DNA of 64,000 nucleotides, taken from positions 6,076,001-6,140,000 of the forward strand of contig NZ_JBFOHP010000002.1 of NCBI RefSeq assembly GCF_040907265.1, in the 5' to 3' direction. The translations under genes and the position numbers were made by a program. The stretch is from Streptomyces sclerotialus (lineage in GTDB: Bacteria > Actinomycetota > Actinomycetes > Streptomycetales > Streptomycetaceae). Each line of letters begins with the position of its first letter. The first letter of the stretch is position 1. A model generated the notes under the pieces. The model saw only the letters and a program-made list of their open reading frames with translations, had not been told where the DNA came from and made no database searches. Below, piece after piece: positions 1-9,282 of the stretch.

Positions 1-1502
1 ACGCCCACGACACCGTCCTGGGCCTGAGCGGTGACACCACCGGCCACCTCATCCGTGAACTGACCGCCACCCTTGCCGCCGACACCCGCCTGGACGCCAC
101 CGCCCTCACCGCCGCCGAGCTGGCCGACCTGGACTACGCGGCCCTCGAAGGCCACCAGACGGGACACCCCTGGCTGATCGCCAACAAGGGACGGCTCGGT
201 TTCTCCGCCGCCGACGCCGAACGCTGGGCCCCCGAAGCCCGCACCCCCTGCCGGCTGCCCTGGATCGCCGCCCACCGCGACCTCGCCCGCTACCGCGGCA
301 CGGGCCCGCTGGCCACCCCCGACCGCCTCTACTCCGAAGAACTCACCCCCGACCTCCGCGACACCTTCGCCCGCACCCTCACCGGCCAGGGCCTCGACCC
401 CGCCGACTACCTCTACCTCCCCGTCCACCCCTGGCAGTGGGACGAGACCATCGCCCCGCTGTACGCCCCTCACATCGCCGGCAAATTCATCGTCCCACTC
501 ACCACTGACAACGACCTCCGGTTGCCGCAGCAGTCCATCCGGACCTTCCTCAACACCAGCCGCCCGCACGCCCGCACAGTCAAGCTCCCGCTGTCCGTCC
601 TCAACACCCTCGTCTGGCGCGGCCTGCCCACCGAACGCACCCTCGCAGCCCCCGCCGTCACCGCCTGGGTCCAGGGCGTGCGCGACGCCGACCCGTTCCT
701 CCGCGACGAGACCCGAGTGATCCTCCTCGGCGAGACCGCGTCCGTCACCGTCGAGCACCCCCTGTACGACCGCATCCCCGGCGTCCCGTACCAGTACAAG
801 GAGCTCCTCGGCTGCATCTGGCGCGAGCCGATCCACCCGCTGCTCGACCCGGGCGAGCGTGCCCGCACCCTCGCCTCGCTGCTCCAGACCGACCGGGACG
901 GCCGCGCCCTCACCGCCGAGCTGGTCCACCGTTCCGGACTCGCGCCGCACATCTGGCTGCGCCACCTCTTCGCCGCCCTGCTGCCGCCGCTGCTGCACTT
1001 CCTCTACCAGTACGGCACCGTCTTCTCCCCGCACGGCGAGAACGCGATCGTCTGTTTCGACGCGCAGGACGTTCCCACCCGCCTCGCGGTCAAGGACTTC
1101 GTCGACGACGTCAACACCACCGACGGCCCGCTGCCGGAACTGGCCGCCATGCCCGCGGACGTACGCGAGATCCTGCTCACCGAACCGCCCGCCTTCCTGA
1201 CGCAGTTCATCCATTCCGGGCTGTTCGTCGGCGTGTTCCGTTATCTGGCGCCGCTGTGCGAGGAACAACTGGGCGTACCCGAGGGCGACTTCTGGTCACT
1301 CGTGCGGGCCGAGATCCTGCGCCACCACGAGCGCTTCCCGCACCTCAAGGAGCGCCATGCCATGTTCGACCTGCTCACGCCGGAGATCGAACGGCTCTGC
1401 CTCAACCGCAACCGTCTCCACCTGGACGGTTACCGTGATCGCCCGCACCGCCCGCACGCCGCCGTACACGGCATGATCCCGAATCCGCTGTACGCCCCCT
1501 GA
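1..1502 (+). CDS. IucA/IucC-family siderophore synthetase, 5' part cut by window edge
   Basis: The reading frame is open from base 3 and ends at a stop at 1500-1502, so about 499 C-terminal residues are visible and the start lies outside. These NIS synthetases use ATP to couple citrate- or succinate-type carboxylates to amines or alcohols while building hydroxamate or carboxylate siderophores in the cytoplasm. Visible family features are the GHPWLIANKGRLGF stretch near the left edge, HPWQW, a KLPLSVLNT segment, and SPHGENAIVCFD followed by VKDFVDD in the C-terminal ferric iron reductase-like part. It could be a DesD-like enzyme, but the neighbours (DinG, lexA) point instead to a second NIS locus as at S. 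coelicolor SCO5801 (from memory). The product is unknown. Confidence 0.88.
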   Translation, partial: AHDTVLGLSGDTTGHLIRELTATLAADTRLDATALTAAELADLDYAALEGHQTGHPWLIANKGRLGFSAADAERWAPEARTPCRLPWIAAHRDLARYRGTGPLATPDRLYSEELTPDLRDTFARTLTGQGLDPADYLYLPVHPWQWDETIAPLYAPHIAGKFIVPLTTDNDLRLPQQSIRTFLNTSRPHARTVKLPLSVLNTLVWRGLPTERTLAAPAVTAWVQGVRDADPFLRDETRVILLGETASVTVEHPLYDRIPGVPYQYKELLGCIWREPIHPLLDPGERARTLASLLQTDRDGRALTAELVHRSGLAPHIWLRHLFAALLPPLLHFLYQYGTVFSPHGENAIVCFDAQDVPTRLAVKDFVDDVNTTDGPLPELAAMPADVREILLTEPPAFLTQFIHSGLFVGVFRYLAPLCEEQLGVPEGDFWSLVRAEILRHHERFPHLKERHAMFDLLTPEIERLCLNRNRLHLDGYRDRPHRPHAAVHGMIPNPLYAP

Positions 1503-1577
1503 CACGACCGTGCGACCGGCCACGGGGCGGCCGGGACCGGGCGGAGTGTCAGTGGGCCCGCGTAGGCTGGCACCGCT

Positions 1578-3602
1578 ATGACGAAGCCCTCCCTCCCCGA
1601 ACTGCTCCATGCCGCCGTCACCGCCGTCGGCGGCACCGAGCGCCCCGGCCAGGTCGCCATGGCCGAGGCGGTCGCCGAGGCCGTCGACGACGGCACCCAC
1701 CTGCTCGCCCAGGCCGGCACCGGCACCGGAAAGTCCCTCGGCTATCTGGTGCCGGCGCTGGCACACGGTGAGCGAGTGGTGATCGCCACGGCCACCCTGG
1801 CGCTCCAGCGCCAGCTGGTCGAGCGCGACCTGCCGCGTACGGTCGACGCGCTGCATCCGCAGCTGCGCCGCCGCCCGCAGTTCGCCATGCTCAAGGGCCG
1901 GTCGAACTATCTCTGCCTGCACCGCCTGCACGAGGGCGTGCCGCAGGACGAGGAGGAGGGCCTGTTCGACCCCTTCGAGCAGGCCACGGCCACCAGCAAG
2001 CTCGGCAAGGATCTGCTGCGGCTGCGGGACTGGGCGGACGAGACGGAGACCGGCGACCGGGACGCGCTGACCCCCGGCGTCTCCGACCGGGCCTGGGGCC
2101 AGGTCTCGGTGTCCTCGCGGGAGTGCCTGGGCGCATCGAAGTGCGCGTACGGCGCGGAGTGCTTCGCGGAGGCCGCCCGCGAGCGCGCCAAGCTCGCCGA
2201 CGTGGTGGTCACGAACCACGCGCTGCTCGCGATCGACGCCATCGAGGGCGCGCCGGTCCTGCCGCAGCACGAGGTGCTGATCATCGACGAGGCCCATGAG
2301 CTGGTCTCCCGGGTCACCGGCGTGGCCACGGGGGAGCTCACCCCGGGCCAGGTCAACCGCGCGGTCCGGCGGGCGGCCAAGCTCGTCAACGAGAAGGCGG
2401 CCGATCAGCTGCAGACCGCCGCCGAGACGTTCGAGCGGCTGATGGAGCTGGCGCTGCCCGGCCGCCTGGAGGAGATCCCGGAGGATCTGGGCTACTGCCT
2501 GATGGCGCTGCGTGACGCCGCCCGTACGGTGATCTCCGCGCTCGGCTCGACCCGTGACAAGTCGGTCCAGGACGAGGACGCCGTCCGTAAGCAGGCGCTG
2601 GCCTCGGTGGAGAACGTGCACGCGGTCGCCGAGCGGATCGCGAACGGCTCCGAGTACGACGTGGTCTGGTACGAGCGGCACGACCGCTTCGGTGCCTCGC
2701 TGCGCGTCGCCCCGCTGTCGGTGTCCGGGCTGCTGCGCGAGAAGCTCTTCGAGGACCGCTCGGTCGTACTGACCTCGGCGACCCTGAAGCTCGGCGGCGA
2801 CTTCAACGGCGTGGCGGCCTCGCTGGGCCTGGCCCCCGAGGGCACCCAGGGTGAGGACGCGCCGCCCTGGAAGGGCCTGGACGTCGGCTCCCCGTTCGAC
2901 TACGCGAAGCAGGGCATCCTGTACGTCGCGAAGCATCTGAACCAGCCGGGGCGCGAGGGCACCCGTACGGACATGCTGGACGAGCTGGCGGAGCTGGTGG
3001 AGGCGGCCGGCGGGCGGACGCTCGGGCTGTTCTCCTCGATGCGGGCCGCGCAGGCCGCCGCCGAGGAGCTGCGCGGCCGCCTGGACGTGCCGATCCTGCT
3101 GCAGGGCGAGGAGACGCTCGGCGAGCTGATCCGGGCGTTCGCGGCCGATCCCCGTACGTGTCTGTTCGGGACCCTGTCCCTGTGGCAGGGCGTGGACGTA
3201 CCGGGGCCGAACTGCCAGCTGGTGGTCATGGACCGGGTGCCGTTCCCGCGCCCCGACGACCCGCTGATGAGCGCCCGCCAGAAGGCCGTGGAGGAAGCCG
3301 GGGGCAACGGCTTCATGGCGGTCGCGGCGACGCATGCGGCGCTGCTGATGGCCCAGGGCGCGGGACGGCTGATCCGTGCCTCCGGTGACCGTGGTGTGGT
3401 CGCCTGCCTGGACCCGCGGGTCGAGCGGGCGCGGTACGGCTCGTTCCTGCGCGCCTCCATGCCCGGCTTCTGGTACACCACCGACCGCAATCAGGTGCGC
3501 CGCTCTCTGGCCGCCATCGACGCGGCGGCCCAGGCGGCCGAGAAGGCCGCCGAGGAGGTCCCGGAGGGGACGGCGGAGGAGCCGGCCACGGCAGACGCCT
3601 AG
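1578..3602 (+). CDS. DinG/XPD-family Fe-S ATP-dependent DNA helicase
   Basis: The product is 674 residues. Walker A AGTGTGKS is at about residues 46-53 and a DEAH box (IIDEAHEL) near 235. Four cysteines between them (one in NYLCLH, three in the ECLGASKC/AECF stretch) fit the 4Fe-4S cluster of the XPD/DinG helicases. The C-terminal helicase half carries GTLSLWQGVDVPG and a QGAGRLIR motif VI. Such 5'-3' helicases resolve R-loops, forks and other structures during repair. The location next to lexA is suggestive, although I see no SOS box before this gene. ATG at 1578 has a TAGGCT element at 1563-1568 and no Shine-Dalgarno, so the mRNA may be nearly leaderless. A strong hairpin follows at 3703-3734. 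Confidence 0.93.
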   Translation: MTKPSLPELLHAAVTAVGGTERPGQVAMAEAVAEAVDDGTHLLAQAGTGTGKSLGYLVPALAHGERVVIATATLALQRQLVERDLPRTVDALHPQLRRRPQFAMLKGRSNYLCLHRLHEGVPQDEEEGLFDPFEQATATSKLGKDLLRLRDWADETETGDRDALTPGVSDRAWGQVSVSSRECLGASKCAYGAECFAEAARERAKLADVVVTNHALLAIDAIEGAPVLPQHEVLIIDEAHELVSRVTGVATGELTPGQVNRAVRRAAKLVNEKAADQLQTAAETFERLMELALPGRLEEIPEDLGYCLMALRDAARTVISALGSTRDKSVQDEDAVRKQALASVENVHAVAERIANGSEYDVVWYERHDRFGASLRVAPLSVSGLLREKLFEDRSVVLTSATLKLGGDFNGVAASLGLAPEGTQGEDAPPWKGLDVGSPFDYAKQGILYVAKHLNQPGREGTRTDMLDELAELVEAAGGRTLGLFSSMRAAQAAAEELRGRLDVPILLQGEETLGELIRAFAADPRTCLFGTLSLWQGVDVPGPNCQLVVMDRVPFPRPDDPLMSARQKAVEEAGGNGFMAVAATHAALLMAQGAGRLIRASGDRGVVACLDPRVERARYGSFLRASMPGFWYTTDRNQVRRSLAAIDAAAQAAEKAAEEVPEGTAEEPATADA

Positions 3603-3702
3603 GAGGGCGGTGCGGGCTTTCCTGAGGCCTCCGGGGCCTCCGGCCGTACGCCGGTAGCCCACGCGCGCAGCATGGGCGAGCCATGCCCGTACGCACGAAC
3701 GC

Positions 3703-3734
3703 GGGCCCCGTACACCGGTCGGTATACGGGGCCC
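3703..3734. terminator. Hairpin between convergent dinG-like gene and lexA
   Basis: A perfect 10-bp inverted repeat (GGGCCCCGTA at 3703-3712 and TACGGGGCCC at 3725-3734) lies between two convergent genes. It has no T-run, as is common for actinobacterial intrinsic terminators, and could serve both strands. Confidence 0.7.
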
Positions 3735-3807
3735 GTAGCGTTCACCGCGAACGGCTCCGGGGGAGCGGTCGGCTCCGGGGAGAGGCGTCGCGGGCCGGCC
3801 GCGGCAC

Positions 3808-4599
3808 TCAGACCCGGCGGAGCACCGCCACCACCTTGCCGAGGATGGTCGCCTCGTCGCCGGGGATGGGTTGGTAGGCGGCGTTGTGCGGGAGCAGCCA
3901 CACGTGGCCGTCCTCGCGCTTGAAGCGCTTGACCGTGGCCTCGCCGTCCAGCATCGCGGCGACGATGTCGCCGTTCTCCGCGACCGGCTGGCGGCGGACG
4001 GTGACCCAGTCGCCGTCGCAGATCGCGGCTTCGACCATGGAGTCACCGACGACCTTCAGCACGAAGAGCTCGCCGTCGCCCACGAGCTGCCGGGGGAGGG
4101 GGAAGACGTCCTCGACGGACTCCTCGGCGAGGATGGGGCCACCGGCGGCGATCCGGCCCACCAGGGGGACGTACGAGGCCGCGGGCTTGCCCGTGGTGTC
4201 GGCGGGGGCCGCGGCGGGCTGGTCGGAGCCGCGGACCTCATAGGCACGCGGCCGGTGCGGGTCGCGGCGGAGGAAGCCCTTACGCTCCAGGGCCATCAGC
4301 TGGTGGGCCACCGACGACGTGCTCGACAGGCCCACCGCCTGGCCGATCTCGCGCATGGACGGCGGGTATCCCCGGCGTTGGACGGAGTCCCGGATGACCT
4401 CGATCACCCGTCGCTGCCGGTCGGTGAGGCCGGAGCTGTCCGCGCGGATTCCTGGAGGGCGCCCGGGCAGCGAGCGCGCCGGCTTCTGGCCCTCCGGGTG
4501 CGTCGTGGCCTCGTCCATCGGTGTTTTCTGGGTCGGCTCGAAGCGGCCCTGGGAGTGGCTCTGTGCGGCGATGATGGCGCTGTCTGCGGTGGTGGTCAC
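3808..4599 (-). CDS. lexA: LexA, SOS-response repressor and self-cleaving protease
   Basis: The 263-residue product has an N-terminal winged-helix domain ([12 protein letters not shown], then [12 protein letters not shown]) and a C-terminal S24 peptidase domain. The cleavage site is in VGRIAAGGP, the catalytic serine in VVGDSM, and the lysine in the [10 protein letters not shown] stretch. I chose GTG at 4599 because the protein then begins TTTADS like its Streptomyces relatives and has a GAGAGG-type ribosome site just upstream; an upstream frame extension has no family support. On RecA activation LexA cleaves itself and derepresses repair genes. An SOS-box palindrome at 4663-4676 sits in its own leader, so it should autoregulate. 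Confidence 0.97.
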   Translation of the reverse strand: MTTTADSAIIAAQSHSQGRFEPTQKTPMDEATTHPEGQKPARSLPGRPPGIRADSSGLTDRQRRVIEVIRDSVQRRGYPPSMREIGQAVGLSSTSSVAHQLMALERKGFLRRDPHRPRAYEVRGSDQPAAAPADTTGKPAASYVPLVGRIAAGGPILAEESVEDVFPLPRQLVGDGELFVLKVVGDSMVEAAICDGDWVTVRRQPVAENGDIVAAMLDGEATVKRFKREDGHVWLLPHNAAYQPIPGDEATILGKVVAVLRRV

Positions 4600-4662
4600 G
4601 TCGGCCCCTCTCGGAATGTTCTCCCTAGTTAGCCAACGGTAGTTGCTTTCGAAAGGTTGCGC

Positions 4663-4676
4663 CAAACACACGTTCG
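4663..4676 (-). promoter_or_regulatory. SOS box (LexA operator) of lexA
   Basis: Read on the minus strand the site is CGAACGTGTGTTTG. It matches the Gram-positive/actinobacterial SOS palindrome CGAAC-N4-GTTCG with one mismatch. It lies 64 nt upstream of the chosen lexA start. Confidence 0.8.
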
Positions 4677-4953
4677 AGTGAAAATTCGCGGATTAGCTGA
4701 CCTGATCAGGAGAACGGGTGTATAGCCGACGGGCCGCCGAAAGGTGATAACGGGCATTACGGTACCGTTCCGGCCGGGAATTCCCCGCGCCGGGTGCCCG
4801 TTCCGCCGAGGTTCCGCGGACGATCACGGCGCCACCGCCGTGACCTGCCCAAGTCTGTCATTGCCGCCCCGCCGCAGCGGTCACCGGGGGGTCTCACGTA
4901 CGCTCGTGGCTGCTGCGCCGCCGCGACACGCGGTGTGTGCATTTTCTCGCCCG

Positions 4954-4969
4954 GCACCACATGTAGTGC
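4954..4969. promoter_or_regulatory. NrdR box 1 upstream of nrdR-nrdJ
   Basis: GCACCACATGTAGTGC is a near-perfect 16-bp palindrome (14 of 16 positions agree with its reverse complement) and resembles the ACAC-core-GTGT form of NrdR boxes. Its start is exactly 31 bp from the start of box 2, about three helical turns, which is the spacing typical of paired NrdR boxes. Confidence 0.72.
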
Positions 4970-4984
4970 TTGGATGGGCGACAG

Positions 4985-5000
4985 CCACCAGACGTTGTGG
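4985..5000. promoter_or_regulatory. NrdR box 2 upstream of nrdR-nrdJ
   Basis: CCACCAGACGTTGTGG has palindromic CCAC/GTGG ends and a weaker core. It is called mainly because it lies 31 bp from box 1. Confidence 0.6.
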
Positions 5001-5139
5001 TCCATGGTCTTTCACGGCCTGCGGATCGCCTATGCTTGTGGTCGCTCCGGAGGCCCCCGTTCGGGCCCTGTCCGGGCTATCAGCCGTACGCCGGATTCAG
5101 TGGCGTACGTCCGTTTTCGAGGGTGAGGAGGGTGAAGCC

Positions 5140-5661
5140 ATGCACTGCCCCTTCTGCAGGCACCCCGACAGCCGGGTCGTGGACAGCCGCACCACCGACG
5201 ACGGCACCTCGATCCGGCGCCGCCGGCAGTGCCCCGACTGCTCCCGGCGGTTCACGACGATCGAGACGGCGTCACTCACGGTGATCAAGCGGAGCGGGGT
5301 CACCGAGCCCTTCAGCCGCGACAAGGTGATCGCCGGCGTGCGCAAGGCGTGCCAGGGCCGGCCGGTCACCGAGGACGCGCTCGCCAAGCTCGGCCAGCGG
5401 GTCGAGGAGGCGGTCCGCGCGACCGGCAGCGCCGAGCTGTCCACCCATGACGTCGGGCTCGCCATACTGGGCCCGCTGCAGGAGCTGGACCTCGTCGCGT
5501 ACCTGCGCTTCGCGAGCGTGTACCGGGCGTTCGATTCGCTCGAGGATTTCGAGGCGGCCATCGCGGAGCTGCGTGAGCAGCGGCCGCCCTCGCACCACTG
5601 CGGGAACTGCGGGGAGGCCGAGAATTCGGCGGTCCCCGTGCCCGCCCCCGCCGCCGACTGA
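5140..5661 (+). CDS. nrdR: NrdR, ribonucleotide reductase repressor
   Basis: The 173-residue product begins [13 protein letters not shown]. An N-terminal zinc ribbon (CPFC and CPDC pairs) is followed by an ATP-cone domain containing [16 protein letters not shown]. NrdR senses ATP/dATP through the ATP-cone and represses ribonucleotide reductase genes by binding paired boxes. ATG at 5140 is preceded by GAGGAGG at about 5125-5131. The two boxes upstream imply feedback control of this nrdR-nrdJ unit; nrdJ follows after 120 nt. The product is slightly longer than the usual 150-170 residues because of a Cys-containing tail ([10 protein letters not shown]). Confidence 0.97.
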   Translation: MHCPFCRHPDSRVVDSRTTDDGTSIRRRRQCPDCSRRFTTIETASLTVIKRSGVTEPFSRDKVIAGVRKACQGRPVTEDALAKLGQRVEEAVRATGSAELSTHDVGLAILGPLQELDLVAYLRFASVYRAFDSLEDFEAAIAELREQRPPSHHCGNCGEAENSAVPVPAPAAD

Positions 5662-5781
5662 GCTCGGCGCGCATCCGGACCTCGCCGGGGCTGAGCAGGA
5701 GCCCCGGCGCAGCAAGACATACACCGTGCCACGGGAAGAAGTGTGCACATCAGGGCGTTTACGCCTGTACAGGGAGGCGGC

Positions 5782-8658
5782 ATGACAGAGACGACGAGCG
5801 GCCCGGCGCGAGGCTCCCGCAAGGGAAGCAAGGCGAGCAAGGGTCTGCGTATCGAGCGCATCCACACCACCCCCGGCGTGCATCCGTACGACGAGGTGGC
5901 GTGGGAGAGCCGTGACGTCGTCATGACCAACTGGCGCGACGGCTCGGTCAACTTCGAGCAGCGTGGCGTCGAGTTCCCCGAGTTCTGGTCGGTGAACGCG
6001 GTCAACATCGTCACAAGCAAGTACTTCCGTGGTGCGGTCGGCTCTCCGGACCGTGAGAAGAGCCTCAAGCAGCTCATCGACCGCGTGGTGAAGACGTACC
6101 GGAAGTCCGGCGAGGAGAACGGTTACTTCGCTTCCCCGGCCGACGCCGAGATCTTCGAGCACGAGCTGGCCTACGCCCTCCTGCACCAGATCTTCAGCTT
6201 CAACTCGCCGGTCTGGTTCAACGTCGGCACCAAGCAGCCGCAGCAGGTCAGCGCCTGCTTCATCCTCTCGGTCGACGACTCCATGGAGTCGATCCTCGAC
6301 TGGTACAAGGAAGAGGGGATGATCTTCAAGGGCGGCTCCGGCGCCGGCCTGAACCTCTCCCGCATCCGCTCCTCCAAGGAGCTGCTCTCCTCCGGCGGCA
6401 ACGCCTCAGGGCCGGTCTCCTTCATGCGCGGCGCCGACGCGTCCGCCGGAACGATCAAGTCGGGCGGCGCCACCCGCCGCGCCGCCAAGATGGTCGTCCT
6501 GGACGTGGACCACCCGGACGTCGAGGCCTTCATCGAGACCAAGGTGAAGGAGGAGGAGAAGGTCCGCGCGCTGCGCGACGCGGGCTTCGACATGGACCTG
6601 GGCGGCGACGACATCACGTCCGTCCAGTACCAGAACGCCAACAACTCCGTCCGGGTGAACGACGAGTTCATGAAGGCGGTCGAGACCGGCTCGAAGTTCG
6701 GCCTGCGCGGCCGCATGGACAACGAGGTCATCGAGGAGGTCGACGCCAAGGGCCTGTTCCGCAAGATGGCCGAGGCCGCCTGGGCCTGCGCCGACCCCGG
6801 TATCCAGTACGACGACACGATCAACCACTGGCACACCTCGCCGGAGTCGGGCCGGATCACCGCCTCGAACCCCTGCAGCGAGTACATGCACCTGGACAAC
6901 TCCTCGTGCAACCTCGCCTCGCTCAACCTCATGAAGTTCCTGCGCGACGACGACAAGGGCAACCAGTCGTTCGACGCGGAGCGCTTCGCCAAGGTCGTCG
7001 AGCTGGTCATCACCGCGATGGACATCTCCATCTGCTTCGCGGACTTCCCGACCGAGAAGATCGGCGAGACCACCCGCGCCTTCCGCCAGCTGGGCATCGG
7101 CTACGCCAACCTCGGCGCCCTGCTCATGGCCACCGGTCACGCCTACGACTCCGACGGCGGCCGTGCGCTGGCCGGTGCCATCACCTCACTGATGACCGGT
7201 ACCTCGTACAAGCGCTCCGCCGAGCTGGCCGCGGTCGTCGGCCCGTACGACGGTTACGCCCGCAACGCCGACGCCCACAAGCGCGTCATGAAGCAGCACG
7301 CGGACGCCAACGGTGCCGCCACGCGCATGGACGACCTGGACACCCCGGTGTGGGCCGCGGCCACCGAGGCCTGGCAGGACGTCATCCGCCTCGGCGAGAA
7401 GAACGGCTTCCGTAACGCGCAGGCCTCCGTGCTGGCCCCCACCGGCACCATCGGCCTGATGATGGACTGCGACACCACGGGCGTCGAGCCGGACCTGGCC
7501 CTGGTCAAGTTCAAGAAGCTCGTCGGCGGCGGCTCGATGCAGATCGTCAACAACACGGTCCCCAAGGCCCTCAAGCGCCTGGGCTACCAGCCCGAGCAGG
7601 TCGAGGCGATCGTGGCCCACATCGCCGAGCACGGCAACGTGATCGACGCGCCGGCCCTCAAGCCGGAGCACTACGAGGTCTTCGACTGCGCGATGGGCGA
7701 GCGCTCCATCTCTGCGATGGGCCACGTCCGCATGATGGCGGCCGCCCAGCCGTTCCTCTCCGGCGCGATCTCCAAGACGGTCAACGTCCCGGAGTCGGCC
7801 ACCGTCGAGGAGATCGAGGACGTCTACTTCCAGGGCTGGAAGCTCGGCCTGAAGGCGCTCGCGATCTACCGCGACAACTGCAAGGTCGGCCAGCCGCTCT
7901 CCGCCAAGAAGAAGGAGGAGGAGAAGAAGGCCGAGCCGGTCGCCGAGAAGAAGGTCGTCGAGTACCGCCCGGTCCGCAAGCGTCTCCCGAAGGGCCGTCC
8001 CGGCATCACCACCTCCTTCACCGTCGGCGGCGCCGAGGGTTACATGACGGCCAACTCCTACCCGGACGACGGCCTGGGCGAGGTCTTCCTGAAGATGTCC
8101 AAGCAGGGCTCGACCCTCGCGGGCATGATGGACGCCTTCTCCATCGCGGTCTCGGTCGGCCTCCAGTACGGCGTGCCGCTGGAGACCTACGTCTCGAAGT
8201 TCACCAACATGCGCTTCGAGCCGGCCGGCATGACGGACGACCCGGACGTGCGGATGGCGCAGTCGATCGTCGACTACATCTTCCGCCGCCTGGCGCTGGA
8301 CTTCCTGCCCTTCGAGACCCGCTCGGCGCTCGGCATCCACTCCGTCGAGGAGCGTCAGCGCCACCTGGAGACCGGTTCGTACGAGCCGGCCGAGGACGAG
8401 GTCGACATCCAGGGTCTGGCGCAGTCCGCGCCGCTGACCCCGGCGGCCCAGAACTCCGCGCCGACCTCCACCGAGGAGGTCGTCGAGGAGACCGCCGCGC
8501 CGGCCCCGAAGCAGGCGCACACCAATGCGGAGCTGGTCGAGATGCAGCTGGGCATCAACGCCGACGCCCCGCTGTGCTTCTCCTGCGGTACGAAGATGCA
8601 GCGCGCCGGCAGCTGCTACCTCTGCGAGGGCTGCGGCTCCACCAGCGGCTGCAGCTGA
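5782..8658 (+). CDS. nrdJ: NrdJ, class II (B12-dependent) ribonucleoside-diphosphate reductase
   Basis: The 958-residue enzyme reduces ribonucleotides to deoxyribonucleotides using adenosylcobalamin, without oxygen. The active-site region shows NPCSEYMHLD with SSCNLASLNL. An N-terminal redox cysteine sits in QVSACFILS, the family loop PTGTIGLMMDCDTTG is present, and a Cys-rich tail (CFSCGTKM ... CYLCEGCGSTSGC) should re-reduce the active site. No intein is visible. ATG at 5782 has AGGGAGG at 5771-5777. It lies 120 nt after nrdR, so it is probably co-transcribed and under the same NrdR boxes. I see no cobalamin riboswitch in front; in S. coelicolor that element is known from the nrdAB operon instead. 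Confidence 0.97.
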   Translation: MTETTSGPARGSRKGSKASKGLRIERIHTTPGVHPYDEVAWESRDVVMTNWRDGSVNFEQRGVEFPEFWSVNAVNIVTSKYFRGAVGSPDREKSLKQLIDRVVKTYRKSGEENGYFASPADAEIFEHELAYALLHQIFSFNSPVWFNVGTKQPQQVSACFILSVDDSMESILDWYKEEGMIFKGGSGAGLNLSRIRSSKELLSSGGNASGPVSFMRGADASAGTIKSGGATRRAAKMVVLDVDHPDVEAFIETKVKEEEKVRALRDAGFDMDLGGDDITSVQYQNANNSVRVNDEFMKAVETGSKFGLRGRMDNEVIEEVDAKGLFRKMAEAAWACADPGIQYDDTINHWHTSPESGRITASNPCSEYMHLDNSSCNLASLNLMKFLRDDDKGNQSFDAERFAKVVELVITAMDISICFADFPTEKIGETTRAFRQLGIGYANLGALLMATGHAYDSDGGRALAGAITSLMTGTSYKRSAELAAVVGPYDGYARNADAHKRVMKQHADANGAATRMDDLDTPVWAAATEAWQDVIRLGEKNGFRNAQASVLAPTGTIGLMMDCDTTGVEPDLALVKFKKLVGGGSMQIVNNTVPKALKRLGYQPEQVEAIVAHIAEHGNVIDAPALKPEHYEVFDCAMGERSISAMGHVRMMAAAQPFLSGAISKTVNVPESATVEEIEDVYFQGWKLGLKALAIYRDNCKVGQPLSAKKKEEEKKAEPVAEKKVVEYRPVRKRLPKGRPGITTSFTVGGAEGYMTANSYPDDGLGEVFLKMSKQGSTLAGMMDAFSIAVSVGLQYGVPLETYVSKFTNMRFEPAGMTDDPDVRMAQSIVDYIFRRLALDFLPFETRSALGIHSVEERQRHLETGSYEPAEDEVDIQGLAQSAPLTPAAQNSAPTSTEEVVEETAAPAPKQAHTNAELVEMQLGINADAPLCFSCGTKMQRAGSCYLCEGCGSTSGCS

Positions 8659-8692
8659 CGATCCGCCCCTCAGGGGGCGTGAAGTAGCCGCT

Positions 8693-8730
8693 GGGGGCGG
8701 TGGTGGCGGGGTCTCGCCGCCACCGCCCCC
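8693..8730. terminator. Bidirectional hairpin between nrdJ and the terD-like gene
   Basis: GGGGGCGGTGG (8693-8703) pairs with CCACCGCCCCC (8720-8730), extended inward by GGCG/CGCC with one mismatch. It lies between convergent genes. Confidence 0.8.
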
Positions 8731-8745
8731 GGTGTTCGTTCCACG

Positions 8746-9282
8746 TCACCCGGCGGCGGGCCTGCGCCCCATCCACGAGGCGAATTCGTCGGGATCACCG
8801 CCGAAGCCGCGGACCCCGCGCACGAGCTGCCACTCGCCGTCCTCGTCCCGCACGAATTCCGCGACCACCGCGGCGGTGGAGTCGGCGACCGCACCGAAGT
8901 CGTCCTCCGCCAGCACGTCATAGCCCTCGAGGATGCGGACCAGCGTGTTCGGTATGTCGCCGAAGGTACGCTTCCCGTTCCGCTGCTGAATGGCGACACC
9001 CACCACCACCCGGCCGTACCGGTCCGCCAGCCGCGAGAACTCCAGCGTCATCGCCTCGTCCACACCGAAACCCTGCCCGGTCCTGCTGTCCCGGTTCAGC
9101 GTGATGGTCCCGTCGGGGGAGCGCTGGTCGAAGTGCACGAGGTAGTCGGGCTCGCCGCACACGGAGTCCTTGAGGTACGTCGCGGCGATGATGTCGAGGT
9201 CGTTGGCGGGCTCACCCTGGGGGCTCGGGTCCCATTTCAGCGTGACCTCGGCCTTGTCGATCCCCTTGTTGAGACTGCTCAC
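8746..9282 (-). CDS. TerD-domain protein (tellurium-resistance / stress family)
   Basis: The 178-residue product is a single TerD-like domain: an early VTLKWDPS strand, DLDIIAATYL, and a conserved SRTGQGFGVDEAMTLEFSRL stretch. TerD proteins bind calcium and act in membrane-associated stress responses; their biochemical role is unsettled. GTG at 9282 is chosen because the protein then starts SSLNKGIDKAEVTLKW like family members and has GAGGAAGGG upstream. It stands alone, convergent with nrdJ, so it is not part of a full ter operon. Confidence 0.88.
   Translation of the reverse strand: MSSLNKGIDKAEVTLKWDPSPQGEPANDLDIIAATYLKDSVCGEPDYLVHFDQRSPDGTITLNRDSRTGQGFGVDEAMTLEFSRLADRYGRVVVGVAIQQRNGKRTFGDIPNTLVRILEGYDVLAEDDFGAVADSTAAVVAEFVRDEDGEWQLVRGVRGFGGDPDEFASWMGRRPAAG

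Larger units (their letters stand above)
4600..5139. other. 540-bp divergent lexA / nrdR control region
   Basis: This stretch contains no convincing gene. It holds the lexA leader and SOS box at its left and two tandem NrdR boxes (4954-4969, 4985-5000) at its right. Reading frames through it are GC-rich and have no family resemblance. Confidence 0.6.

Noticed and set aside
1296..4046. Very long antisense reading frame over the DinG-like and lexA genes
   Set aside because: A typical shadow frame of high-GC DNA; its sequence is His/Arg/Gly/Leu-rich with no domain, and the opposite-strand genes are certain.
5662..5781. Cobalamin riboswitch before nrdJ
   Set aside because: The 120-nt gap is too short and lacks the B12-box sequence.
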